Part shown: positions 7,072 through 14,327 of the stretch, one piece after another
Layout: each line of letters begins with the position of its first letter
Position numbering within the stretch: the first letter of the stretch is position 1
Assembly: GCA_031400505.1 (NCBI GenBank)
Contig: JANNPZ010000017.1
Location: forward strand, 1-21,123
DNA from: JAIYDJ01 sp031400505
GTDB taxonomy: Bacteria > Pseudomonadota > Alphaproteobacteria > Rhodobacterales > Rhodobacteraceae
Direction of reading: 5' to 3'
Length of the DNA stretch: 21,123 bases
Notes under the pieces: model-generated
What the model saw: only the letters and a program-made list of their open reading frames with translations
What the model was told of the DNA's origin: nothing
The model's database searches: none
Program-made: the position numbers and the translations under genes

Positions 7072-7182
7072 GGTGCGGAGTCACTCCAGACTTCGCTGGA
7101 CGGTGCGGTGCTGCAGCTTCGTCAGCATCTCGTAGGGGCTGACCGTGTCGCGGATCGTCTCCTCGTGCTTGGAGATCAGCAG
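7072..7182 (-). pseudogene. Unidentified gene tail between IS91 fragment and nagA
   Basis: A short minus-strand frame with coding-like composition reads LLISKHEETIRDTVSPYEML and ends KLQHRTVQRSLE-stop. It overlaps no other gene and is preceded by an in-frame TGA, so only a 3' fragment of about 35 codons is present. I do not recognise it. It marks the boundary between the mobile-element scar and the intact amino-sugar cluster. Confidence 0.3.
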
Positions 7183-7185
7183 ACG

Positions 7186-8355
7186 TCAGATCGTAGCTTC
7201 CGTCACTGTCCGATTTTCAGGTAGGAGTTCACCCCTGTGCCAGACAGAGGCAAGGCGCCAATCAGCATCAAGATGCACCAGATTGGCCTCGCACCCAACA
7301 CGCAGGTGGCCGTGGCTGTTCCCAGCGCCGATCAGCCCGGCAGGAATTGATGTGGCCATCGTCAGCGCGTCGACCGGCGACAGTCCCACCCGCTCGATCA
7401 TCACTTTCACTGCCTGAGGCAGCGTCAGATCGGCGCCGGCAAGGGTGCCATCCGTCAGGGAGAGGCGGCCATCCCGACGGTGGATTGCGCGGTTGTTCAG
7501 GGTGATTTCGGTCAGGTCGCTGCCCGCAAAGGCCATGCAATCCGAAACGAGGAACAGACCCTTTGGTCTTGCGGCCACGGCAAAGCGCATGACCGACGGA
7601 TGCACGTGAATGCCGTCGGCGATCAGCCCTGCGCAGACACCGGATTCCAGTGCAGCACCCACCATTCCGGGTTCGCGGTTGCCAAGCGGGCTCATGGCAT
7701 TGAAAAGATGGGTGAAACAGCGCGCACCCGCGGCAATGGCAGCCTTTGCCACCTCGAAGCTGCAATCGGAATGGCCAAGGCTGACGATGACACCCGCCTC
7801 GGCAAGGGTCGAGATCTGCTCGGGCGTGACGCTCTCCGGGGCGATCGTCAGCATCAGCGCGGGCAGGTTGCGGGCAGAATCGCAGTAAAGCTCAAGATCC
7901 GCGTCCGTCATCGGGCGGATGAGGGCCGGATCATGCGCGCCCTTGCGTCGCAAATCGAGGTGCGGACCTTCCAGATGAAGTCCAAGAAAGCCGGGAATAC
8001 GTTCCCGGGCGGCTGCAAGACCCGCCGCGATCACGCCGGCGGTCGTGTCTGGCGTGTCGGTGATCAGGGTGGGTAGGATGCCTGCCGAGCCCAGCCGTAG
8101 ATGGGCTTCGCAGATCGATTGCAGGGTTGCAACATTGGTCGCGCCATCCACCATCAGACCAGCGCCGCCGTTCACCTGCAGATCAACGAACCCGGGCGAC
8201 AGGGTGCCTTCCTGCAGACGGGTCCGCGGACCGGCCGGGGCTTCGCTCTCGGGCAGGATGGCGGCAATCGTCTCGCCGTCGATCACCACGGCCTGATTTT
8301 GCCGCAGCATGACGCCATCAAACACCGCGGCTACGGAAAGGATATGTCGGCTCAT
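7186..8355 (-). CDS. nagA: N-acetylglucosamine-6-phosphate deacetylase
   Basis: This 389-residue amidohydrolase converts GlcNAc-6-P to GlcN-6-P plus acetate in the cytoplasm. Family landmarks are all present. They are the strand SPGFVDLQVNGGAG (about 53-66), metal ligand Glu129 in LHLEGPHLD, His195 in SLGHSDCSF, His216 in FTHLFNAMSPL, the phosphate-binding region IADGIHVHP, and catalytic Asp272 in LVSDCMAFAG. Positions agree with the known ligands of characterised NagA enzymes (Glu, His, His and a general-base Asp). The start overlaps the stop of the SIS-domain gene as ATGA (8352-8355), so it is the last gene of the minus operon. The C-terminus lies at the border with mobile-element debris, but the length is normal and the gene looks intact. 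Confidence 0.95.
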   Translation of the reverse strand: MSRHILSVAAVFDGVMLRQNQAVVIDGETIAAILPESEAPAGPRTRLQEGTLSPGFVDLQVNGGAGLMVDGATNVATLQSICEAHLRLGSAGILPTLITDTPDTTAGVIAAGLAAARERIPGFLGLHLEGPHLDLRRKGAHDPALIRPMTDADLELYCDSARNLPALMLTIAPESVTPEQISTLAEAGVIVSLGHSDCSFEVAKAAIAAGARCFTHLFNAMSPLGNREPGMVGAALESGVCAGLIADGIHVHPSVMRFAVAARPKGLFLVSDCMAFAGSDLTEITLNNRAIHRRDGRLSLTDGTLAGADLTLPQAVKVMIERVGLSPVDALTMATSIPAGLIGAGNSHGHLRVGCEANLVHLDADWRLASVWHRGELLPENRTVTEATI

Positions 8356-9377
8356 CGCGTTTCGGTGACCTTGCGAAGATGTGGTGGGGTGTCGGGATCA
8401 AAGCCGCGCTGGCGGGCCAGGGCCTCGATAAAACCGTAAAAGCTGACGATCAGGGCAAGAGGGGCGACCAACGGGTGAACTCCGGTCACCGATGGCAAGA
8501 TCATGGCACCCTTTGCAATGCCGCCCGTCAGGAAGACATCGGCCCCCTGCGCGGCCAAACGCTCGGCTGTAGCGATCACCTGCGGCAGGGCTGCGTCGTC
8601 GACCCCAAGGGTAAAGACCGGGAAGCTTGCCTGAACGATGGCAGCAGGTCCGTGCAGCACTTCGGCAGCGGAATAGGCTTCGGCGTGCAGACCGCAGGTT
8701 TCCTTGAACTTGAGGGCCGCCTCGCACGCAATCGCGTAGGCGGGTCCGCGGCCGAGCACATAGAGCGACTGGGCACGCGAAAGACGGGCGGCAAGCGGTG
8801 ACCAGTCAAGGCCGAGCGCCCGGGTGAATGTCTCTGGAACTGCCGCGACGGCCGCACGCAAAGCCTCATCGTTGCGCCATTCGGCCAACAGCGACAGGCC
8901 GGCCAGCGCAGAGGTCACAAAAGTCTTGGTTGCGGCGACGCTGTGTTCGACGCCCGCTTGCAGGGGCAGGCAGTGATCGGAAACATTCGCCATCGCCGCG
9001 TCGGCAAAATTGGTGATCGCGATGGTCAGCGCGCCGCCCGCACCTGCCGCACGCATCATCTCGACAATGTCCGGACTGCGACCGGACTGCGAGATGCCGA
9101 TGCAGGCCGCTCCCTTCAGCCGCAATTCGCGCCCGTAGATGGAGGCGATGGATGGGCCGACCGACGCCACAGGCACGCCTGCCACCAATTCGATGGCGTA
9201 CTTTAGGTAGGATGCCGCGTGGTCCGACGAGCCGCGCGCCACCGTCACGAACAGACCGGGATCGACGGCACGCAGCGCGCGGGCGGCGTCGGCGACGGCG
9301 GGTTTCGACAGGCTCAGAAAGCGCGCTGCGGCCTGCGGGATCTCGCCAACCTCTTGTGCCATATGGCTTTGAGTCAT
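8352..9377 (-). CDS. SIS-domain glucosamine-6-phosphate deaminase (NagB-II type)
   Basis: This 341-residue protein has two SIS domains: VARGSSDHAASYLKYA and GISQSGRSPDIVEMM in the first, VLGRGPAYAIACEAALKFKE in the second. It also has VEHSVAATKTFV and LHAEAYSAAEVLHGP, which occur in the isomerase half of GlmS. There is no N-terminal glutaminase domain (no Cys1), so it cannot make GlcN-6-P from glutamine. The known role of this subfamily is deamination of GlcN-6-P to fructose-6-P (NagB-II, described in Shewanella and other proteobacteria). It sits between the GntR regulator (2-bp gap) and nagA (4-bp overlap), matching that step. The ribosome binding site lies within the end of the GntR gene (GGTGAAAGG). 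An AgaS-like role on GalN-6-P is the main alternative. Confidence 0.88.
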   Translation of the reverse strand: MTQSHMAQEVGEIPQAAARFLSLSKPAVADAARALRAVDPGLFVTVARGSSDHAASYLKYAIELVAGVPVASVGPSIASIYGRELRLKGAACIGISQSGRSPDIVEMMRAAGAGGALTIAITNFADAAMANVSDHCLPLQAGVEHSVAATKTFVTSALAGLSLLAEWRNDEALRAAVAAVPETFTRALGLDWSPLAARLSRAQSLYVLGRGPAYAIACEAALKFKETCGLHAEAYSAAEVLHGPAAIVQASFPVFTLGVDDAALPQVIATAERLAAQGADVFLTGGIAKGAMILPSVTGVHPLVAPLALIVSFYGFIEALARQRGFDPDTPPHLRKVTETR

Positions 9378-9379
9378 TC

Positions 9380-10144
9380 CTATTGCCTTTCACCGTCTGG
9401 TGCGAGTTTGAGTTCAACTGCGAAATCGTATGCATCGCCGCGATACAGGGACCGGGTGAATTCCACCACATGGCCGGAGGGCAGGTAAGAAATCCGCTCG
9501 ATCTTCAGACCGGCGGCACCGACCGGAACGCCAAGCAGTTCCGCATCATGCGCGTTGAGGTTGCTGGCCGAAATGCGCTGCACGGCCCGCACCGGGCGCA
9601 GGCAACGCTGCTCGAGCACGGCATATAGTGACGTAGTGACGGATTCCGGGTCTGGCAGGTGCCGGCTTGACAATGAGGCCCGCTCGATTGCCAGCGGCAG
9701 GCCATCGCTGCGGCGCACGCGTTCCAGACGGGCAACACGGTCACCTGAACCAAGGCCAAGCGCCATCACCTCTTCCGGGGCGGGCGAAAACAGGGCGCGG
9801 CTGATCCAGACGGATTCTACTTTCTTGCCACGGCGCTGCATGTCCTCGGTGAACGACGTCAGCAGCGAAAGGGCCTGTTCCAGACGCTCGACCTTCTGGG
9901 CCACGTAGGTGCCGGACCCCCGCCGCTGCATCAGGTGCCCCGAGGCGACCAGCGACTGCACCGCTTTGCGCACGGTGACGCGCGACAGGCCGGTCATCTG
10001 AGCAAGATCACGTTCGGCAGGCAGGTTGGCGCCTGGCGCAAGCTGACCTGAAGCTATTGCCTCGCTGATCCTGCGGTGCAGTTGCAGATAGAGCGGCCCC
10101 GCGCCCGCGCCACCAAAGCTCTCGGCCGCGAAGAGGGCGCTCAT
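9380..10144 (-). CDS. GntR-family (HutC/UTRA) transcriptional regulator
   Basis: This 254-residue regulator has an N-terminal winged HTH at about residues 17-82 (PLYLQLHRRISEAIASGQL, LPAERDLAQMTGLSRVTVRK, RRGSGTYV). A UTRA ligand-binding domain follows, with VARLERVRRSDGLPLAIERA and SGHVVEFTRSLYRGDAYDF. This is the architecture of NagR/DasR/YvoA-type regulators, which sense GlcNAc-6-P or GlcN-6-P. The frame is open upstream to 10174, but the ATG at 10144 overlaps the kinase stop as ATGA and was chosen. It probably binds the paired operator-like sequences at 11013-11037 and 11109-11130 in the divergent promoter and represses both operons until amino-sugar phosphate accumulates. The effector is inferred. 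Confidence 0.9.
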   Translation of the reverse strand: MSALFAAESFGGAGAGPLYLQLHRRISEAIASGQLAPGANLPAERDLAQMTGLSRVTVRKAVQSLVASGHLMQRRGSGTYVAQKVERLEQALSLLTSFTEDMQRRGKKVESVWISRALFSPAPEEVMALGLGSGDRVARLERVRRSDGLPLAIERASLSSRHLPDPESVTTSLYAVLEQRCLRPVRAVQRISASNLNAHDAELLGVPVGAAGLKIERISYLPSGHVVEFTRSLYRGDAYDFAVELKLAPDGERQ

Positions 10145-10998
10145 GTCCGAGACGTCTCGTGCAGGGCCAGCCACAGCGCGCCGTCGATCCCGTTGCCATA
10201 GGGGGGTCTGATGGTCCAGCGATCGCTGAACCGACCTGCGATGGACTGTCCAAAACCGCCAAGAAATACCACTGGCACCGGCTGTTCGGTTTGCAGCAGC
10301 GCGATGGATGCGGCGATGTCCGAGACGGCCTGTTGCATCAGGCCCACCGCGGCAGGATCGGTGGATGTCGAGATGCGAAGGGCCAGCTTCGCGAAATCGG
10401 CCGGACGTGCGGTGAAACCGAACGCGCGGATGCAGTCACCGCCGTCGAACTCGGCAATCAGGCCCTCCAAAAAGGGCGTGACGGGGGCAAATCCGTCTTC
10501 GGCGCGCAGGGCGGCGGCAAGGGCGGCCCGGCCCAGCCAGGCGCCGCTGCCTTCATCGCCCAGCACAAAGCCGTGCCCCCCGATAAAGCGCATCTGCCGG
10601 TTCAGCTGACGTGCGAAAACCGATCCGGTGCCGATTGCGGCGACGATCCCGTCCTCGTCCCGCAGCGCCCCTTTCAGCGCGATCATCGCATCGGTTTCGA
10701 TCCTGACCATTGCGAACGGCAGCGCAGCCTGCAGCCGCCTGACACTGGCTGCAGCATTTGCCCCGGCAAGGCCAAGGACAACGGTCAGGCGCGGCAACTC
10801 GGCCGCGACCGCTGCGGCGCCAACCACTTGGGCCAAAACGTCGTGGCTGACGGCAAGAATGCTTGCCAGGGCCGCCTCCGGATCAGAAGCGACGTTGGCG
10901 GGCCCTGCTGCGGCGCGGGCCAGAACATGGCCGTCCGCATTGGCCAAAGCCGCCCGACACCCCGTGCCGCCCCCATCGATGCCCAGATACAGCGTCAT
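10141..10998 (-). CDS. BadF/BadG-type amino-sugar kinase (GlcNAc/MurNAc kinase)
   Basis: This 285-residue ASKHA-fold kinase has the phosphate-1 motif LGIDGGGTGCRAAL (residues 5-18) and a likely catalytic Asp103 in IETDAMIALKG. It also has the phosphate-2 motif AAIGTGSVFAR (120-130), GFVLGDEGSGAWLGR (143-157), and a C-terminal VFLGGFGQS adenosine-type motif. The BadF/BadG/BcrA/BcrD ATPase family includes eukaryotic-type GlcNAc kinase and the clostridial MurK, which phosphorylates both MurNAc and GlcNAc at O6. With murQ across the promoter and no phosphotransferase genes in view, this enzyme should supply MurNAc-6-P and/or GlcNAc-6-P. Its start has GGGGGAATCACC just before the ATG, closely similar to the murQ leader. 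It is the first gene of the minus operon. Confidence 0.88.
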   Translation of the reverse strand: MTLYLGIDGGGTGCRAALANADGHVLARAAAGPANVASDPEAALASILAVSHDVLAQVVGAAAVAAELPRLTVVLGLAGANAAASVRRLQAALPFAMVRIETDAMIALKGALRDEDGIVAAIGTGSVFARQLNRQMRFIGGHGFVLGDEGSGAWLGRAALAAALRAEDGFAPVTPFLEGLIAEFDGGDCIRAFGFTARPADFAKLALRISTSTDPAAVGLMQQAVSDIAASIALLQTEQPVPVVFLGGFGQSIAGRFSDRWTIRPPYGNGIDGALWLALHETSRT

Positions 10999-11012
10999 GG
11001 TGATTCCCCCGC

Positions 11013-11037
11013 AAAAAATAATACCAAAACAATACCA
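11013..11037 (-). promoter_or_regulatory. Operator-like repeat, kinase-operon side
   Basis: Read on minus, this is GGTATTGTTTTGGTATTATT, two GGTATT half-sites 11 bp apart. It matches the plus-strand site at 11109-11130 at 17 of 20 positions and is inverted relative to it. It covers the TATTAT -10-like hexamer of the kinase operon. The likely ligand is the GntR regulator encoded in the same operon. Confidence 0.6.
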
Positions 11038-11108
11038 GATAGAAAGTAAAATCTGTAAAATCTAGTTTCTGCAGGGAAAAAGGCTGGACTTCAGATGAAG
11101 CTTTACAA

Positions 11109-11130
11109 TTGGTATTATTTTGGCATTATC
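11109..11130 (+). promoter_or_regulatory. Operator-like repeat, murQ side
   Basis: GGTATTATTTTGGCATTATC begins at 11111 and carries the two half-sites GGTATT and GGCATT 11 bp apart. It is the inverted near-copy of the site at 11013-11037 and covers the murQ -10-like hexamer. About 70 bp separate the two sites, which leaves room for both repression and looping. Confidence 0.6.
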
Positions 11131-11153
11131 AAGTCAGTTGGGGGGGGAATCAC

Positions 11154-12047
11154 ATGGGGAGGCGCGCGACCGAAGCGGTTCATCCGGATTCAGCTGGCCT
11201 GCATGCCGCGCCAGCGGCAGCGGTTTTGACCCGTCTTCTGGATGCGCAGATCGCTGCGGTTGGCAGCATCCGCCCCGCCTTGCCGGCGCTTGAGGTGGCG
11301 GCTGAAGCTGCCGCCGCAGCACTGCAGGCCGGGTTTCGCATGGGCTATGCGGGGGCCGGGTCTTCGGGGCTGATGGCCCTTGCGGATTGTCTCGAGCTTG
11401 CCGGGACCTTTGGCATGACGCCTGCGCGCACTCCGATGCTGTTTGCGGGCGGCACTGCGGCCTTGCTGCACATGACCGGCGCCGTCGAGGATGATCCGGC
11501 CCTTGCGCTGGCCGATCTGGCGAAAGCGGAGTTCGGGCCGGGCGATGTCGTGATCTGCGTCTCGGCTTCGGGCAGCACGCCCTACACGGTCGCCGTGGCC
11601 CAAGGTGCCAGGGTGGCGGGCGCCAGGGTGGTCGGTATCGCCAGTGTCGCCAACAGCCCCCTGCTTGCGCACGCGGACGACCCGGTGTTGCTGAACACCG
11701 GCCCAGAGGTGATCGCCGGGTCGACCCGGATGGGGGCCGCGTCGGCACAGAAGGTGGCGCTGAACATGCTTTCCGTGCTGGTGGGCATCCGGCTTGGCCA
11801 TATCCACGACGGCTATATGGTGAACCTGACCGCGGATAATGCCAAGCTGGTCGAACGCGCGGCCGAAATCGTGATGGCCCTTTCCGGCCAGAGCAGGGAA
11901 ATCGCCGGAGCTGCGCTGCTGCAAGCGGGTGGCGCGGTAAAGCCTGCCGTCCTTATCGCGCGTGGCGCGGTGCCCGACCAGGCTTTGGCAACCTTGAAGG
12001 CCACCGGCGGGCATCTTGCCTTGGCGCTTGCCGCAATGGTGAATTGA
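11154..12047 (+). CDS. murQ: N-acetylmuramic acid 6-phosphate etherase
   Basis: This 297-residue SIS-type lyase cleaves the lactyl ether of MurNAc-6-P to give GlcNAc-6-P and D-lactate. Family signatures are GYAGAGSSGLMALADCLELA (65-84), AGGTAALLHM, VSASGSTPYTVAVAQGA, and GPEVIAGSTRMGAASAQKVA followed by MVNLTADNAKLVERA. E. coli MurQ uses Glu83 and Glu114. The aligned residues here are Glu81 and Glu112, with the same spacing of 31. The usual GAGTSGR is changed to GAGSSGL. The ATG at 11154 was chosen because a G-rich ribosome binding site (GGGGGGGGAATCAC) precedes it; the frame is open to 11109. It opens the plus operon, with an ABC transporter following 43 bases later. Confidence 0.92.
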   Translation: MGRRATEAVHPDSAGLHAAPAAAVLTRLLDAQIAAVGSIRPALPALEVAAEAAAAALQAGFRMGYAGAGSSGLMALADCLELAGTFGMTPARTPMLFAGGTAALLHMTGAVEDDPALALADLAKAEFGPGDVVICVSASGSTPYTVAVAQGARVAGARVVGIASVANSPLLAHADDPVLLNTGPEVIAGSTRMGAASAQKVALNMLSVLVGIRLGHIHDGYMVNLTADNAKLVERAAEIVMALSGQSREIAGAALLQAGGAVKPAVLIARGAVPDQALATLKATGGHLALALAAMVN

Positions 12048-12090
12048 TCAGACCAACCGGGCCATGCAGCCCGTCAATAGGGAGAAGACC

Positions 12091-13344
12091 ATGACCAAGA
12101 AGACCCTGCGCATTGCCTTTCTGACCAGCACTCTGCTGGCCGGGATGGCCCATGCCCAAGACGTGACGCTGACCATCGAGTCGTGGCGCAACGATGATCT
12201 TGCGATCTGGCAAGACACGATCATCCCGGCGTTCGAGGCCCAGAACCCCGGCATCAAGGTCACATTCGCGCCCTCTGCACCTGCCGAATACAATGCGGTC
12301 CTGAACTCCAAGCTGGACGCAGGCTCTGCCGGGGACATGATCACCTGCCGCCCGTTCGACGCCTCGCTGGAGCTTTACACCAAGGGCCACCTCGCCGACC
12401 TGACCTCGCTCGGGGCCATGGCGAACTTCTCGCCGGTCGCGAAATCGGCCTGGCAGACCGACGACGCTGCGGCCACGTTCTGCGTGCCGATGGCGTCCGT
12501 CATTCACGGCTTCATCTACAACAAGGACGCGTTTGACGCGTTGGGCATTGCCGTACCGACCACCGAAGCCGAGTTCCTTGCGGCGCTCGACAAGATCAAG
12601 GCCGATGGCGCCTACATCCCCATGGCGATGGGCACCAACGACCAGTGGGAAGCCGCGACGATGGGCTACAACAACATCGGCCCGAACTACTGGAAGGGCG
12701 AAGAGGGCCGTCTTGCCCTGATCAAGGGCGAGCAGAAGCTGACCGATCCGCAGTGGGTCGCCCCCTATGCGGCGCTGGCAAAATGGAAGGACTATCTGGG
12801 CGACGGCTATGAAGCGCAGACATATCCGGACAGCCAGAACCTGTTCACCCTGGGCCGGGCTGCGGTTTATCCGGCCGGATCGTGGGAAATCTCGGGTTTC
12901 AACACGCAGGCCACGTTCAAGATGGGGGCCTTTCCGCCGCCAGTGCAGAACGCCGGCGACACCTGCTACATCTCGGATCATACCGACATCGCGCTTGGCA
13001 TGAATGCGAAATCGGCCCATCCCGAAGAAACCAAGAAGTTCCTCGAATGGGTCGGCTCGGCAGAGTTTGCGACGCTTTACGCGAATGCCCTTCCCGGCTT
13101 CTTCTCGTTGAACGCGGCGCCGGTTGCGATGGAAGACCCGCTGGCGCAAGAGTTCGTCTCGTGGCGTGACAAGTGCCAGTCCTCGATCCGTTCCACCTAT
13201 CAGATCCTTTCGCGCGGAACGCCGAACCTTGAAACGGAAACCTGGAACGCCAGCGTCAGCGCGATCAAGGGAACCGAAACGCCCGAGGCTTTGGGTGCCA
13301 AACTTCAGGCAGGTCTTGCCTCGTGGTACGAACCGCAGAAGTGA
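12091..13344 (+). CDS. Sugar ABC transporter periplasmic substrate-binding protein
   Basis: This 417-residue family-1 (MalE/UgpB-like) binding protein has a Sec signal peptide (MTKKTLRIAFLTSTLLAGMAHA, cleavage expected before QDVTL, residue 23). The mature part starts LTIESWRNDDLAIW and contains the fold's hallmarks: FEAQNPGIKVTF, AVLNSKLDAGSAGDMI, YNKDAFDALG, PTTEAEFLAALDKIK, GRAAVYPAGSWE and AHPEETKKFLEWVGS. The ATG at 12091 was chosen over an in-frame ATG at 12064 because GGGAGAA precedes it and the signal peptide then starts properly. Position directly after murQ suggests it captures a MurNAc- or GlcNAc-containing muropeptide sugar in the periplasm. Substrate identity is inferred from context and not from binding-site residues. 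Confidence 0.92.
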   Translation: MTKKTLRIAFLTSTLLAGMAHAQDVTLTIESWRNDDLAIWQDTIIPAFEAQNPGIKVTFAPSAPAEYNAVLNSKLDAGSAGDMITCRPFDASLELYTKGHLADLTSLGAMANFSPVAKSAWQTDDAAATFCVPMASVIHGFIYNKDAFDALGIAVPTTEAEFLAALDKIKADGAYIPMAMGTNDQWEAATMGYNNIGPNYWKGEEGRLALIKGEQKLTDPQWVAPYAALAKWKDYLGDGYEAQTYPDSQNLFTLGRAAVYPAGSWEISGFNTQATFKMGAFPPPVQNAGDTCYISDHTDIALGMNAKSAHPEETKKFLEWVGSAEFATLYANALPGFFSLNAAPVAMEDPLAQEFVSWRDKCQSSIRSTYQILSRGTPNLETETWNASVSAIKGTETPEALGAKLQAGLASWYEPQK

Positions 13345-13351
13345 TGCGTCC

Positions 13352-13378
13352 GGCGGCCCCCGCGTGATGGGGGCCGCC
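13352..13378 (+). terminator. Intergenic hairpin after binding-protein gene
   Basis: This is a perfect 10-bp GC-only stem (GGCGGCCCCC with GGGGGCCGCC) and a 7-base loop, with no T-run after it. The hairpin lies 7 bases after the binding-protein stop and about 25 before the first permease. Such hairpins often protect the 3' end of the binding-protein transcript and lower downstream expression, giving excess binding protein over permease. It is more likely an mRNA stabiliser or partial attenuator than a full terminator. Confidence 0.6.
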
Positions 13379-13403
13379 ACCCCGTTCTCCTTCGGAGGTT
13401 GCC

Positions 13404-14318
13404 ATGTCCGGCCGCACAATCCGCTGGCATATCCCGGTGTTTCTGGCACCGGCCGTGCTGGTCTATACCGCGATCATGATCATCCCGCTGTTCGGGACGC
13501 TGAACCTGTCGCTTTACAATCTTGAAGGCGAGAACCGGGTTTTCGTGGGGCTCGCCAACTTTGCCACGCTTTTTGGCGACCCGAACTGGTCGAACGCGTT
13601 CTGGAACGCCCTTGGCAACAACGCATGGTTCTTTTTGGTGCACATGCTGGTGCAAAATCCGATCGGGGTGCTGCTGGCGGCGATCCTGTCCAGCCCGAGA
13701 CTGCGGATGGCGGCGTTCTATCGCACAGCGATCTTCGTGCCGGCGATCCTTAGCTTTGTCATCGTGGGGTTCGTCTGGAAGCTGATCCTGTCCCCGATCT
13801 GGGGCATCGCGCCCGGGCTGCTGGACGGGATCGGACTGAAATCACTATACCTTCCTTGGCTGGGCAAAGAGGATTACGCGTTGACCACCCTTGCGCTGGT
13901 GTCGGTCTGGCAGTTCGTCGGGATCCCGATGATGCTGATCTACGCAGCCCTTCTCAACATCCCCGACGAGGTTCTCGAGGCGGCCGAGATGGACGGGGTT
14001 TCGGGCGCAAGCCAATTCTGGAAGATCAAGCTGCCGCTGATCCTGCCGTCGATCGGCATCATCTCTATCCTGACTTTTGTCGGCAACTTCAATGCCTTCG
14101 ATCTGATCTACGTGGCGCAGGGCGCGCTGGCGGGGCCGGATTACGCAACCGATATCCTTGGCACGTTCCTTTACCGGACGTTCTTCGGCTTTCAGTTGCA
14201 ACTGGGCGACCCGCACATGGGGGCCACGATTGCCACGGCCATGTTCGGGATCATCCTTGCGGGCGTCTGTGTGTATCTGTTCGCCATCCAGTCGCGCCTG
14301 CGCCGCTATCAGTTCTAG
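13404..14318 (+). CDS. Sugar ABC transporter permease (MalF-type)
   Basis: This 304-residue inner-membrane permease has six predicted hydrophobic segments, the first at about residues 10-31 (IPVFLAPAVLVYTAIMIIPL). The EAA loop that docks to the ATPase is at about 190-211: VLEAAEMDGVSGASQFWKIK followed by LPLILP. The long N-terminal periplasmic loop seen in E. coli MalF is absent, as is usual for CUT1 transporters of alphaproteobacteria. The ATG is preceded by GGAGG. It pairs with the permease at 14328 to form the heterodimeric channel for the binding protein at 12091. Confidence 0.93.
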   Translation: MSGRTIRWHIPVFLAPAVLVYTAIMIIPLFGTLNLSLYNLEGENRVFVGLANFATLFGDPNWSNAFWNALGNNAWFFLVHMLVQNPIGVLLAAILSSPRLRMAAFYRTAIFVPAILSFVIVGFVWKLILSPIWGIAPGLLDGIGLKSLYLPWLGKEDYALTTLALVSVWQFVGIPMMLIYAALLNIPDEVLEAAEMDGVSGASQFWKIKLPLILPSIGIISILTFVGNFNAFDLIYVAQGALAGPDYATDILGTFLYRTFFGFQLQLGDPHMGATIATAMFGIILAGVCVYLFAIQSRLRRYQF

Positions 14319-14327
14319 GAGACCGCG

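Larger units (their letters stand above)
10999..11153. promoter_or_regulatory. Divergent promoter region, kinase operon / murQ operon
   Basis: This AT-rich 155-bp spacer lies inside a GC-rich neighbourhood and serves both operons. For murQ, a -35-like TTCAGA (11090-11095), a 17-bp spacer and a -10-like TATTAT (11113-11118) can be read, predicting a leader of about 30 bases. On the minus strand TATTAT lies at 11023-11018; a good -35 is not obvious there. Both -10-like hexamers fall inside the operator-like repeats, which suits repression by steric block. The promoters are predicted by eye only. Confidence 0.6.

Noticed and set aside
8352..9377. GlmS (glutamine:fructose-6-phosphate aminotransferase)
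   Set aside because: There is no N-terminal glutaminase domain; the protein starts directly before the first SIS domain, so synthesis of GlcN-6-P from glutamine is not possible.
12050..12090. Terminator between murQ and the binding-protein gene
   Set aside because: Only a 4-bp CGGG/CCCG stem can be drawn and no T-run follows; the 43-bp gap is better read as an operon spacer.
11953..13449. 498-codon open frame on minus opposite the binding-protein gene
   Set aside because: It is antisense to murQ's end and a clear periplasmic binding protein with signal peptide. Its sequence is Arg/Gly-rich with no family pattern, as is usual for the opposite strand of high-GC genes.
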